Below are positions 24,912 through 33,655 of a stretch of 63,057 nt of DNA, one piece after another. The stretch covers positions 1-63,057 of the forward strand of contig CAJTQL010000011.1 in the NCBI GenBank assembly GCA_910578285.1, read 5' to 3'. A program made the translations under genes and the position numbers. The first letter of the stretch is position 1; every line of letters begins with the position of its first letter. The DNA is from an uncultured Helicobacteraceae bacterium. GTDB lineage: Bacteria > Campylobacterota > Campylobacteria > Campylobacterales > Helicobacteraceae. The notes under the pieces were generated by a model. It did not search any database. It had not been told where the DNA came from and saw only the letters and a program-made list of their open reading frames with translations.

Positions 24912-26030
24912 ATGAAGATATTGTGTTTGTTCGAAGACTCTGCTGCATTTGTACAGAGCTATATGGAATATCTTAAACAAGCAAGTGATGGCAAGATTGA
25001 ATATGGTAGCCTGCCTATCCCACCAGAAATGCTCGCAACCAAACCACTGCCTGTGCTCGTGAATGTGATGCAAAAGAAATTTGGCGACCCTGACAAAGAG
25101 ATTGATTTTATCTTTAGCTTTAACAAACACTATCGCCATCTTAAAGAAGGCACATTGCCCAAGATTCCTATTATCGAAATGGGAAACTCCATTGCTGGCC
25201 CGAATTATAATTCACGTCCTTTTATGAATCCTAAAACTCCATGTGCATGGGAAGATAAGATTGTAAAGATTGAACCAAAATGGTACAATAATATTATTCC
25301 CGTTGAGAATAAGATGATCTATCGTATGGACGATTCGTACCGCTATGCCTACTTGCGACAGATTGTTGATACATATAAAGCAAAGCCACCCAAAAGCGAG
25401 CCTGATTGTGTCATCTATATCCCCGATTGGACAACGCATTTGGATAATGTCGTGAATAATGTCTATCGTTGTCTTGATTTTTGTTCTGACTATGATTGCG
25501 GCTTTCACCTTGCACTTTCGCGGCATCTCCTCAATGAGGAAGATGACTATTATGGGCAGAATTTTGGTATCAAACGTGATGCTCTCAATTCGACCATGAA
25601 GATTTTACGTAAAGAAATCCAAACTTTCTTGCAATCTAATCCCGGTGTGCGAGCAACAATCGGACCAACTGATGAATTTCATCAAGTGCTTGTGGGCATC
25701 AATCCTAAAGCGATATTTATCGATTCAAGCAGCACAACTTGGCTCGAAGCTTTGTATCTTATCAAATATAAAGGTTTGGATTGTAATAAAATTCGCCTTG
25801 TGTTTTCTGTCGAGAAAAAATATCCACAGATTGAAAGCAAATTTTTTGATAAAAATCTACCCGATATTGAGAAATATTTTAAAGAGGGAATGTTCCGCCG
25901 CGATGTGCATTCGATATTTGGCAATATCTCGACCACAACGGATAAGTTTTATGCTTTCATTGGCTACCATGAGCGCGCACTAGCCATTCCAGACTTTGAC
26001 GCAATCAAAGCAATGTTTCCTGCACTCTAA
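24912..26030 (+). CDS. Unknown cytosolic protein, possibly GT-B fold
   Basis: The 372-residue product has no signal peptide or membrane helix. I chose the ATG at 24912, which has AAGGAGAAG upstream, over an in-frame ATG at 24891. The N-terminus MKILCLFEDSAAFV resembles the first strand of a Rossmann-like fold. AIFIDSSSTTWLEALYLIKY near residue 270 resembles the donor-site segment (xx-D-x-S-S-x-x-x-E) of TagF-like and other GT-B transferases. It is rich in aromatic residues and has conserved-looking stretches such as IIEMGNSIAGPNYNSR. I cannot assign a reaction. It stands alone behind its own promoter and converges on a small membrane ORF. Confidence 0.8.
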   Translation: MKILCLFEDSAAFVQSYMEYLKQASDGKIEYGSLPIPPEMLATKPLPVLVNVMQKKFGDPDKEIDFIFSFNKHYRHLKEGTLPKIPIIEMGNSIAGPNYNSRPFMNPKTPCAWEDKIVKIEPKWYNNIIPVENKMIYRMDDSYRYAYLRQIVDTYKAKPPKSEPDCVIYIPDWTTHLDNVVNNVYRCLDFCSDYDCGFHLALSRHLLNEEDDYYGQNFGIKRDALNSTMKILRKEIQTFLQSNPGVRATIGPTDEFHQVLVGINPKAIFIDSSSTTWLEALYLIKYKGLDCNKIRLVFSVEKKYPQIESKFFDKNLPDIEKYFKEGMFRRDVHSIFGNISTTTDKFYAFIGYHERALAIPDFDAIKAMFPAL

Positions 26031-26138
26031 TCAAACGGGCGAATACATGTAGACAACAGCAATGAGCCCGATTCCGAGGATAAGCACTCCCAATAGAAAC
26101 AAAACACTATTCCCGCCATCGTTGATTTCTTTTTTCAT
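26031..26138 (-). CDS. 35-residue single-helix membrane protein
   Basis: ATG at 26138 (minus strand) has AAAGGTG 5 bases upstream and opens 35 codons. The first ten residues (MKKEINDGGN) are polar, then one membrane helix follows (SVLFLLGVLILGIGLIAVVY) and a short tail MYSPV. The frame ends one base from the stop of the convergent gene at 26030. It lies 67 bases after ape1 and could be the last gene of that run. Such small proteins often stabilise a larger membrane complex; no partner can be named. Confidence 0.6.
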   Translation of the reverse strand: MKKEINDGGNSVLFLLGVLILGIGLIAVVYMYSPV

Positions 26139-26205
26139 CTCTGCACCTTTTGAAAGATATGGCGGGATTCTAGTGAAAATGAGCTTAAAAAACGATTAAT
26201 ATATA

Positions 26206-27369
26206 TCATTGTGTCAGCATTGTCATTTCTTGGAAAATCTTGCGAGCGATAAATCGATAACCCAATGAGGTGAGATGGAGATCATGTTGTGAGAGATTTT
26301 TTAGAATCCATATCTCTTTGCCACCATTATGTTCCATAAAATCATGGGTATTGAAAAGCAGCAGTTTTTCCTCACGCGCGAGTGATTGAAACATCTCTTG
26401 CATTTGTGCAAAGTTTTCGACAATTCGTGTGCTGCCTTTTTGTGTTACTGTGGGTGGAGTGAGCAATAAAATCGCTGTTTGTGGCGAGATTTCACGTACA
26501 AAGGCAATGAGTGTGCGCAAATCATTCGCAATTTGTTCAGGTGTTTTTTGGGCGATGATGTCGTTTGTTCCATAGCTTAGAATCACCAAATCAGCGATGA
26601 TTTCATACATCTCGCGGCGCACAAGCGTGGGATTCCAACGTTGCCAAAGTGTCGAGCTTGCGCCATTGATTCCGAGCGTGTCGACGATATTATCATTTGA
26701 TGCATGCGAGATAAAATAGCCTCCAAGTGCAGCATTTTTTTGCAGCGCTCGAAAGGTAATGGGATAGTGCAAATTGCGTGAAAAAAAACTCCATTTCCGC
26801 GCCACTGGGGCTTTGAGTGTATAGCTTTTGCCTCTTGCGTCTGTCAGCACAAATGCAGCTTTTTTGTTGGGCGAGCGAAAGACAATGGTTGATTTGAGCG
26901 CATCGTTTGATTGTGTTTGCAATACAAGCCGCAAGGTTGCGTTCGTGCGATTCGCGCTAGCAATCACTCCACCAAGCGGATAATCTTCATTTTTGTCGCG
27001 TTCACGTAGGGAATTAAAGATGCGAAAATATTGGGCGCTATATTTCACTGTTGCATTGTGGTGATATTTGGGTTGGAGTGGATACAAAAACCCGGGCATG
27101 ACAGAGTCGCGAAAAAAGAGCGAACGCATTTCAGAGGCTATCGAATCCTCGGCAATGTGCGAATCGCCAAAAATACGAATCTTAAGACCATTTTGTGCAT
27201 CAATTTTGCGTATGAGCCCATATAGGGCGACATCGTTGTAGCTTTTGAGATAATTTCCATAATAGATGATTGTATCAATGCCTACATTCTCTGAAGCAAT
27301 CGATGGACCTTCGTCTGGAATTGAGCAGGCAGTGCAAAAGAAAAAAACCACAACAAACACAAAACGCAT
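26206..27369 (-). CDS. ape1: SGNH lipoprotein, probable O-acetylpeptidoglycan esterase
   Basis: The 387-residue product has a lipoprotein-like signal (MRFVFVVVFFFCTACS, lipid Cys probably C15). SGNH esterase blocks are present: I-FGDSH (68-71), SYGTND and a C-terminal D-x-H block (QHDLHLTSLGYRF). GDSH in place of GDSL and the gene order patA-patB-ape1 match the Campylobacter peptidoglycan O-acetylation locus, where Ape1 removes acetyl from MurNAc. I chose the ATG at 27369 because it opens into the signal; the longer frame runs antisense-like sequence inside patB. It starts one base after the patB stop. Confidence 0.8.
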   Translation of the reverse strand: MRFVFVVVFFFCTACSIPDEGPSIASENVGIDTIIYYGNYLKSYNDVALYGLIRKIDAQNGLKIRIFGDSHIAEDSIASEMRSLFFRDSVMPGFLYPLQPKYHHNATVKYSAQYFRIFNSLRERDKNEDYPLGGVIASANRTNATLRLVLQTQSNDALKSTIVFRSPNKKAAFVLTDARGKSYTLKAPVARKWSFFSRNLHYPITFRALQKNAALGGYFISHASNDNIVDTLGINGASSTLWQRWNPTLVRREMYEIIADLVILSYGTNDIIAQKTPEQIANDLRTLIAFVREISPQTAILLLTPPTVTQKGSTRIVENFAQMQEMFQSLAREEKLLLFNTHDFMEHNGGKEIWILKNLSQHDLHLTSLGYRFIARKIFQEMTMLTQ

Positions 27370-27370
27370 A

Positions 27371-28432
27371 CTATTCCTTTTGTTCAGATTCTGTGGTAGG
27401 CAGGAGATGTTGCAACAAGAGCTTGGAGAGAATGCGCGAACCTTCAGGGCTAAAGTGGATTCCGTCATTCGCGCGGACTTTGATTTTTTTGCCCCCACGT
27501 GTGATATACGCGCTAAATGCCTCGCCCTCAGACAAGACAGCATTGCTATGCAAAAAAATTGCGTCATTTTTTTGCACTTCGTCTTCATAGAGCATGTTGA
27601 GATAGAGAATGCCATCATTGAGTTTTTCTTTTTTCATATAGGGCGTTTCATACCAAAAAACCTGCGCTCCATGCTCATGTGCTAGAGTGAGTAGGCTTTG
27701 GATTCGCGCACGATAAATCTCCTCCCAACGTTTGGATTTGAATTTGACATACCGCGCCTTGTTCTCTGGGTCAATCATATTCCATGGATCATTTGCCCCG
27801 AGCATCACAATAACATATTGGACGGGTTGCTCTAAAAGCGCATCTGATAGCGCCTTTTCCCAGTTAAAATAGTCATTGTAGGTGAGCCCAGTACTTTGTT
27901 TGCTAAGATTGATAGGCATTGCGCCATGTTTTTTGAGCAGGCTCACGAGCGTTATCCCCACGCCTTGCATAAGAGAATCGCCAATGAGTACAACAACATC
28001 GCCTTTTTGCAAGCTATTTGGTTTGGGCGGAGTGGGTGGGCTCAAAGTTGTTGCGGGAATCTCTGCGACTATTGTCGCATTCGTTTCTTCTGTTTTGCTG
28101 ATATGCTCGCTTGCGTCTTGCGGCAGAGAATCCACAATAGGTGGGAGCGCAACGTTGGGCTGCTGCGGTTTTTCTGTTTCTGTAAGAGCCATTTTGGGTT
28201 TTGGAATTGCAGGGACGATAGGCGCAAAGCTTAGGCTATTTTTGATTTTATTGCCAAACTCTAAAAATGCGTTGTTTGGGATTGTTGCGAGCTCGTCAAA
28301 AAACGCGAGATATGGATAGTTGGTCGCATAATGTTGCTGCTGCATATAACGCAAAATGGGTACATTCAGAAGCCATGATGTGAGCAGTAGGGTTGTAGTC
28401 GCTGTGAGCCAGAATGTGATAATGCGCCGCAT
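27371..28432 (-). CDS. patB: SGNH/DUF459 peptidoglycan O-acetyltransferase PatB
   Basis: The 353-residue product has an N-terminal membrane helix (MRRIITFWLTATTTLLLTSW), a Pro/Thr-rich linker (about residues 70-140) and an SGNH domain with VVVLIGDSLMQGVG (nucleophile Ser), MLGANDPW and the D-x-x-H block NDGIHFSPEG. In Campylobacter, PatB takes acetyl from PatA and transfers it to MurNAc O-6 in the periplasm. Its ATG overlaps the patA stop (bases 28432-28434), so the two are coupled. Confidence 0.85.
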   Translation of the reverse strand: MRRIITFWLTATTTLLLTSWLLNVPILRYMQQQHYATNYPYLAFFDELATIPNNAFLEFGNKIKNSLSFAPIVPAIPKPKMALTETEKPQQPNVALPPIVDSLPQDASEHISKTEETNATIVAEIPATTLSPPTPPKPNSLQKGDVVVLIGDSLMQGVGITLVSLLKKHGAMPINLSKQSTGLTYNDYFNWEKALSDALLEQPVQYVIVMLGANDPWNMIDPENKARYVKFKSKRWEEIYRARIQSLLTLAHEHGAQVFWYETPYMKKEKLNDGILYLNMLYEDEVQKNDAIFLHSNAVLSEGEAFSAYITRGGKKIKVRANDGIHFSPEGSRILSKLLLQHLLPTTESEQKE

Positions 28433-29817
28433 TAGAATCTCGAATAGATGAAATTTGGAATCCCATCGGGTGCGAGCGCAAATAGGATAAGGAATAGCAG
28501 CGAGAGTATGATGGGACGAATCAATGTGGGAATGAGCGCGATAGCGGTTATGGTAATGTGCATGTGTGGACGTGCGAGCGCATAGGAAGCGAGCGCAACC
28601 CACACGGCGCCAAAGGCAATCCATGTATGTTCGCTAATGGGCAAGGTGCTATTGTGGGCGATTGCAAGGAGGTATTCGAGGCTTTTGTCAAATGAGGGGA
28701 GCATAAAAAAAATCCAGCAGAAAGAGACATAGTTGAAAGTGAGGAAAATGCCCAAAAATCTAGGCAAACAAACGCCTAGAGGGCGCAAAAAATGCACGAC
28801 ACACACACCGATTCCATGTAGTGCGCCCCAGATTACAAAATTTAATGTATTGCTGCCATCTGTCGTGTTTGTGTGCCAGATTCCTGATAGCACAAAGGCA
28901 ATCATGATATTACAATATACACGAGTGCGCGAGCAGCGGCTGCCGCCAAGCGGGATATAGACATAATCGCGGATAAAATGCGAGAGGCTCATATGCCAGC
29001 GATTCCAAAAGTCTTGTAGGTTGCGCGCCAGAAAGGGTGCATTGAAGTTTGGCGGCAAAACAAATCCAAGCATGAGCGCAAAAGCCATGACGAGATTGAT
29101 ATAGCCGCTAAAGTCGCAATAGAGCTGCAAGCAATAGGCATAGCTGCCGAGAATGAGTGTGAGTGAATCATAATTTGTGGGGTTTTCAAAAATCGGTGCT
29201 GTCCAGATTCCGAGATGATTGGCAATCAACACCTTTTTGACAAGCGCGAGCAAGAGTAGGGCGAATATGGTGCTTTCATGCGTAAAAATGCGTCGTTTGC
29301 GGAGTTGGCGCAAGAAGAATTGGCTATCGACAATGGGACCTGAAACGATTGTCGGGAAAAACGAGAGATAGATGGCGATTTCGTACAAGCTTGCAGGCTT
29401 TTGCCCCCGAAAAGTATGGACAAAATAGGTGATGCTCGCAAATGTATAGAAACTAAGTCCGAGTGGAAAGAGTAAATCGATGTTCCAATCAAATCCGAGC
29501 CATGCAATCCACAAATCGAATGTGGATTTGAGAATCGGGAAATATTTGAAAAAAACGAGGTTGGTGATGGCGAGTGCGATGGCGGCAAAGAGAATGAAGC
29601 GGACTTGGAAATAGGCAAGCCACATGCCAAAATAATAGACAAAGAGTGAATATATCCCAACAACAAGAGCAAATTCTATATGTGCAAAAAATGCAAGCAG
29701 CAGGAAATAATTAAATACTAAAAGCAAGAAATTTTGATAAACAGGTTGCTTGAATGTCCAATAGATGGCAAAAAAGCACAAAAAGAGAATGGCAAATTCA
29801 AGCGAGAAATAATTCAT
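28432..29817 (-). CDS. patA: MBOAT family acetyl exporter PatA (AlgI-like)
   Basis: The 461-residue polytopic protein belongs to the MBOAT/AlgI family. The catalytic His is in FVLSGIWHT, and FWNRWHMSLSHFIRDYVYIPLGG is the conserved AlgI/PatA/DltB segment. PatA is thought to move acetyl groups across the inner membrane for PatB. Alginate or LPS acetylation is the alternative, but the next two genes are a DUF459 SGNH and an SGNH lipoprotein, which points to peptidoglycan. It starts 2 bases after motE. Confidence 0.9.
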   Translation of the reverse strand: MNYFSLEFAILFLCFFAIYWTFKQPVYQNFLLLVFNYFLLLAFFAHIEFALVVGIYSLFVYYFGMWLAYFQVRFILFAAIALAITNLVFFKYFPILKSTFDLWIAWLGFDWNIDLLFPLGLSFYTFASITYFVHTFRGQKPASLYEIAIYLSFFPTIVSGPIVDSQFFLRQLRKRRIFTHESTIFALLLLALVKKVLIANHLGIWTAPIFENPTNYDSLTLILGSYAYCLQLYCDFSGYINLVMAFALMLGFVLPPNFNAPFLARNLQDFWNRWHMSLSHFIRDYVYIPLGGSRCSRTRVYCNIMIAFVLSGIWHTNTTDGSNTLNFVIWGALHGIGVCVVHFLRPLGVCLPRFLGIFLTFNYVSFCWIFFMLPSFDKSLEYLLAIAHNSTLPISEHTWIAFGAVWVALASYALARPHMHITITAIALIPTLIRPIILSLLFLILFALAPDGIPNFIYSRF

Positions 29818-29819
29818 TC

Positions 29820-30434
29820 CTAGATGGCTCCCCCTCCTTGCCCCGGAACTTTGGGAGCAAGGGGCGAGAGCGTAGGTGTCGCTGTTGTTGCTGGCTCTGC
29901 GAGCTCAACTTCGGGTTTAAAAGGGGGACCTTTTTGTAGCAATTGTGTCAATTCAGCAGCGCGCGCAGGCGTCATTTTGGAGAGGATTTTGCTCGAAACC
30001 TTTGAATCAAGGCTAAAGAGAATAGTCGCTGCCTCGGCGTTGTCGAGTTGTTCGATAATTGGTGCGGCTTTGGAATCTTTCATGTTTGTGTATGTCGCTG
30101 AAATTTTGTCGTCTTTTGCTTGTTTGATGAGTCGCAAAATTTCTTCATTTTGGGCAATGAGCCGCTCAATTTTGCTTTGTTTGAGTGTGATTGCTTCCAT
30201 TGTTGCGTTGATTTCTTTTTCTTTAGCAGCAAGTGAGTTTTCACGTTGGTCAAGTATGGCTTGATTGGCGCTTTGAAGCGCTTGCAAGGCTTGTTGTTGT
30301 TCGTCAATTTTTTGGATTCTATCAAGAATCTCGGCTTTACGTTGTTCAAAAATGATGTTGCAATCAACAACACCTTGTGGTGTTGCGCTCAAAAGTAGTG
30401 AGAATAAAAAAGGGAAGATGATGTAACGTTTCAT
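29820..30434 (-). CDS. motE: Flagellar motor chaperone MotE (HP0257-like)
   Basis: The 204-residue product has a signal peptide (MKRYIIFPFLFSLLLSATPQ), a long coiled coil (about residues 28-110), an MgtE-N-like helical domain (APIIEQLDNAEAATILFSLD, then SKVSSKILSKMTPARAAEL) and a Pro/Gly-rich tail. Such proteins act in the periplasm and stabilise the stator protein MotB. It follows fliJ, as in H. pylori. AAGGAG is 8 bases before the ATG. The two start/stop regions overlap by 4 bases. Confidence 0.85.
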   Translation of the reverse strand: MKRYIIFPFLFSLLLSATPQGVVDCNIIFEQRKAEILDRIQKIDEQQQALQALQSANQAILDQRENSLAAKEKEINATMEAITLKQSKIERLIAQNEEILRLIKQAKDDKISATYTNMKDSKAAPIIEQLDNAEAATILFSLDSKVSSKILSKMTPARAAELTQLLQKGPPFKPEVELAEPATTATPTLSPLAPKVPGQGGGAI

Positions 30435-30868
30435 AGAGAATCTCCTTCTGGGTTATGTCGTGTGTTATGCAAAAGAATCGAAACTTCGTCAAGTTGTGCC
30501 GATTCTCTATATTGCCGCTCTTTGAGCATTTTAGTTTTTTCAAGCGAATCGAGATAATTCGCTTTCTCAAATTCGATATTCAGCAGCCGCATTTCCTCCT
30601 GAATCACCTTGCGTTCTAGCCGCAAAGAAGCGATAAATTCAACGATTCTATCGACTTCATTGAGATAGGATTCTTTGATTTGCTGAAAATAAAGCAAATC
30701 ATTATAATTGCCCTTTTGAGGAATCACAATCTCGGCGAGCTGCTGCTGCGCGCTCGCAAGGTCCATTTGTGCGACTGCGATGCGTTGATTGACGCCGATG
30801 AGCTTTTGCTCGGCATTTTTGACAGCATTTTTGCGGATTTGCACAAGGGCGCTAAATTTTGTTGTCAT
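30431..30868 (-). CDS. fliJ: Flagellar export protein FliJ
   Basis: The 145-residue product is nearly all alpha-helical with heptad repeats (FSALVQIRKNAVKNAEQKLI and onward), as in FliJ, which couples the export ATPase FliI to the gate protein FlhA. In H. pylori the same gene (HP0256) lies between purA and the MotE gene. I chose the ATG at 30868, which overlaps the purA stop (ATGA) and has GGGAG upstream. Confidence 0.85.
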   Translation of the reverse strand: MTTKFSALVQIRKNAVKNAEQKLIGVNQRIAVAQMDLASAQQQLAEIVIPQKGNYNDLLYFQQIKESYLNEVDRIVEFIASLRLERKVIQEEMRLLNIEFEKANYLDSLEKTKMLKERQYRESAQLDEVSILLHNTRHNPEGDSL

Positions 30869-32130
30869 AGAATCTCCCAACGTTCAATCGTGTCCTCTCT
30901 ATCAGCTCCTGTTGAGAGGAATGAGATGCGCACTTTGATTTGCTCCTCGATGAAATGGATATAATCCCGTGCCGCTTTGGGTAGTTGGATAAATGTTTTT
31001 GTCCCAGCACTCTGCTCCCAGCCGTTCATTGTGGTGTAAATAGGTTTGATATGGTTGTAGCTATAGGGGAAATAGGAGAGATTCTTGCCATCTTGTTCAT
31101 AAGCAGTGCAGACTTTAATCGTGTCGCAGCCATCAAACACATCGAGCTTCATCATCGCAATTTCGGTACAACCATTGAGCCGACAAGCCGTTTTGAGTGC
31201 AACCAAATCAAGCCAGCCACAGCGCCGTGCGCGCCCTGTTGTCGTGCCAAATTCATTGCCTTTTTGACGCAAAAAATCGCCCGCATAGCCGTTGTCTTCG
31301 GTGGGAAAGATGCCATTGCCCACGCGCGTACAATAGGCTTTGGTAACACCAATGATTCTACGCAGAGTGTTTGGCGCAAGCCCAGTGCCCGCGCACGCAC
31401 CGCAAGCAAGCGTGTTTGAGCTTGTTACAAAAGGATAGGTGCCATGGTCGATGTCGAGCATGCTGCCTTGTGCGCCTTCGAGAAGGATTCTCTCGTTGTT
31501 GTCAAGCGCGTCCCAAAGTATGGCTGTTGTGTCGGTGATGTAGGGTAGCAGCTCTTGCGCTTCGTCTATTTCTTCGCGAATCTCTTGTATGGTTGGAAAG
31601 GGAATATTGCATGATTGCGCCTGTGCGCGGTATGTTTGCATTATGGGGCTATCGAGATGTGTTTGGATTTTTGCAAGCAGTTTTTCTTTATCGCAAAGCT
31701 CGCCCATGCGCGCGCCGCAACGTGCAATTTTGTCGGTATATGCAGGTCCAATGCCTTTGCCTGTTGTGCCAATCGCTTGCGTGCTCTCTTTGATTCTGTC
31801 GATTGCCTCATGATAGGCAAGAATCAAATGCGCTTTTTGGCTCACAAAAAGCCGCCCCTCGAGGTTGCTAAAGTCTTTCATCTCGGCAAGAAGCGCGTGC
31901 GGGCGAATCACAGTGCCATTGGCGATGATGTTTTTGCAATGCGGGTAGAGAATGCCCGATGGAATGAGATGGAGTGCAAGCTTTTTATTGCCTGTTACAA
32001 TCGTGTGTCCCGCATTATGCCCACCTTGATAGCGCACAATAAAATCATAGTTTTTTGCGATTCTATCAACAATCTTGCCTTTACCTTCATCGCCCCATTG
32101 GATACCAACAATCAAATCAACTGCATTCAT
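30865..32130 (-). CDS. purA: Adenylosuccinate synthetase
   Basis: PurA converts IMP and aspartate to adenylosuccinate using GTP. The 421-residue protein has the P-loop QWGDEGKGKIVD near residue 11, the catalytic GHNAGHT, QGSMLDIDHGTYPFVTSSNT and TTGRARRCGWLDL. It is 4 bases downstream of hisZ and coupled to fliJ. Confidence 0.97.
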   Translation of the reverse strand: MNAVDLIVGIQWGDEGKGKIVDRIAKNYDFIVRYQGGHNAGHTIVTGNKKLALHLIPSGILYPHCKNIIANGTVIRPHALLAEMKDFSNLEGRLFVSQKAHLILAYHEAIDRIKESTQAIGTTGKGIGPAYTDKIARCGARMGELCDKEKLLAKIQTHLDSPIMQTYRAQAQSCNIPFPTIQEIREEIDEAQELLPYITDTTAILWDALDNNERILLEGAQGSMLDIDHGTYPFVTSSNTLACGACAGTGLAPNTLRRIIGVTKAYCTRVGNGIFPTEDNGYAGDFLRQKGNEFGTTTGRARRCGWLDLVALKTACRLNGCTEIAMMKLDVFDGCDTIKVCTAYEQDGKNLSYFPYSYNHIKPIYTTMNGWEQSAGTKTFIQLPKAARDYIHFIEEQIKVRISFLSTGADREDTIERWEIL

Positions 32131-32133
32131 GGT

Positions 32134-32979
32134 CTATCCTTCTCGTATTGTTTCAATCACTGCATCGGTGTAGAGGGCAAAACCGCTTGCGCTCGCACCA
32201 TTAATCTCATATTGCCCGCCAGAAAGCAGTGTCGCATTTTTCCAAAAAAGCCGAAAACAAAGATTATTGTAATAGGGAATCTTGGGATAATAAAGCGGTG
32301 CAAAAACCTTGTTTGCCTCATCGATGTTTGCGCCAAGGTCGAGCAATTTTTCCAAGTCTGCCTTGAGAAAATCGGGTGATTTCTTGAGAAAATCTTGCAT
32401 ATCTTGAGTCGTGGTAATCGCGATGAGGTCAGCGAGGTAGGAATCGCTTTGGGAGAGTTTGGGAATATCCATACGCGTGAAAAACTCGAGTGGAATCGAG
32501 CTATACAAGCTACATAGCTTGGGGATATTGAGATTTGATAGCTGCCAAATGCATGGGAGCTTGAGTGCGCTCACGAGCCTTTGAGCGATTTGCAAGACTT
32601 CATCGAGGTTGTCAGCTTGGAGGGATTCAAGTCCAATTTGGTGAATCTCTTTTGTGGGGTAGGTGAAGATGGGCTGGATATAGAACCATTTCGTGTTCTG
32701 GCTACTACGTTGTAGCCGCTTGTTGAGGATTCGCACCAAGTCGAGTGTCGAATCGATGCGCAGCGAGATGGGATGGTTGCTTTCATTGCTAAGGCGCACA
32801 ATCTCGCGGCTTTTGAAATTGCGCTGGTGCTCGAGATAGCAAAAAGTGGGCGTGAGAATCTCTGTGTAGCCAAATTCCTCAAAAATTTCGCTCGCAATGC
32901 GCTCGGTTTGCCGTTTAATCTTTGCACTACTGCCATAGTAGAGCTTGCTACCTTGCGGAATCTCATGTTCTAAAACCAC
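32134..32979 (-). CDS. hisZ: ATP phosphoribosyltransferase regulatory subunit HisZ
   Basis: HisZ is a catalytically dead histidyl-tRNA synthetase paralogue that activates short-form HisG in histidine biosynthesis. The 281-residue protein shows the class II core: FGYTEILTPTFCYLEH (motif 1 region), SLRIDSTLDLVRI and the glycine-rich LLSGGQYEINGASASGFALY. It is shorter than a true HisS and has no anticodon-binding domain. No other his gene is in the window. The start is GTG with AAAGGA 7 bases upstream. It heads the minus-strand run hisZ to ape1. Confidence 0.88.
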   Translation of the reverse strand: MVLEHEIPQGSKLYYGSSAKIKRQTERIASEIFEEFGYTEILTPTFCYLEHQRNFKSREIVRLSNESNHPISLRIDSTLDLVRILNKRLQRSSQNTKWFYIQPIFTYPTKEIHQIGLESLQADNLDEVLQIAQRLVSALKLPCIWQLSNLNIPKLCSLYSSIPLEFFTRMDIPKLSQSDSYLADLIAITTTQDMQDFLKKSPDFLKADLEKLLDLGANIDEANKVFAPLYYPKIPYYNNLCFRLFWKNATLLSGGQYEINGASASGFALYTDAVIETIREG

Positions 32980-33014
32980 GTCTGTTCCTTTGTAATATCC
33001 TAAGACCTTTGTGT

Positions 33015-33020
33015 ATTATA
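33015..33020 (-). promoter_or_regulatory. Extended -10 box for hisZ
   Basis: On the minus strand the sequence reads TGCTATAAT, a perfect extended -10, 36 bases before the hisZ GTG. It probably serves the whole seven-gene run down to ape1. Confidence 0.6.
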
Positions 33021-33143
33021 GCACAAGCAAAACAACCAAAACTTTTGGCACTCGTTCGCAAACCTGCGCCACTCAAAACAATTTATGGCAAAAACAAATC
33101 GTAGATTATTGTTCATTTATGTAGCGCTTTAGGTTAGCTTTGT

Positions 33144-33149
33144 TATAAT
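33144..33149 (+). promoter_or_regulatory. Extended -10 box for aroQ
   Basis: TGTTATAAT is an extended -10 element, 33 bases before the aroQ ATG; GAAGGGAG is the ribosome binding site. It may transcribe aroQ, folK and the flhF-flhG-fliA-fliM-fliY run. Confidence 0.6.
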
Positions 33150-33181
33150 ACTATCATTTATTATCCTGAAGGGAGTAAGAT

Positions 33182-33655
33182 ATGAAGGTTGTTGTCATTC
33201 ATGGACCAAATCTCAACTTATTAGGAATCCGCGAGCCACATATCTATGGCAATATTAAGCTTGATGATATTCATCGCATGCTCGAAGAAAATGCGAAAGC
33301 TAACCACATCACACTCGAATTTTTCCAAAGCAATTTTGAGGGCGAGATTATCGATAAAATTCAGGAATGTTTGGGCACTGCCGATGGAATCATTATCAAT
33401 CCTGCCGCCTATGCGCATACTTCTATCGCGATTCGTGATGCACTCGCAGCAGTGCATTTGCCAACAATCGAGGTGCATTTGAGCAATATCTATGCGCGTG
33501 AGGAATTTCGGCATAAAAGCCTCACAGCACCTGTTGTAACGGGTGTGATTTCGGGCTTTGGTGCAGGGACATATCAACTTGCATTGCTTGCTATGCATCA
33601 GATTCTTGCCGAAATCGCGCATCTCAAGGCACAACAAGGCAACAAAGCACAATGA
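33182..33655 (+). CDS. aroQ: 3-Dehydroquinate dehydratase, type II
   Basis: AroQ dehydrates 3-dehydroquinate in the shikimate pathway. The 157-residue type II enzyme has HGPNLNLLGIREPHIYG (catalytic Tyr), INPAAYAHTS (catalytic His) and VEVHLSNIYAREEFR. It divides a divergent promoter region with hisZ. Its stop overlaps the folK frame by 4 bases. In H. pylori, as I recall it, pepQ lies between aroQ and folK; here it is absent. Confidence 0.96.
   Translation: MKVVVIHGPNLNLLGIREPHIYGNIKLDDIHRMLEENAKANHITLEFFQSNFEGEIIDKIQECLGTADGIIINPAAYAHTSIAIRDALAAVHLPTIEVHLSNIYAREEFRHKSLTAPVVTGVISGFGAGTYQLALLAMHQILAEIAHLKAQQGNKAQ

Noticed and set aside
31615..32379. 254-codon plus-strand frame
   Set aside because: It is antisense to purA and hisZ, both well supported.
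33045..33060. TGGCACTCGTTCGCAA as a sigma-54 site
   Set aside because: The GC of the -12 box is one base out of phase, and the downstream gene aroQ has a good extended -10 box.
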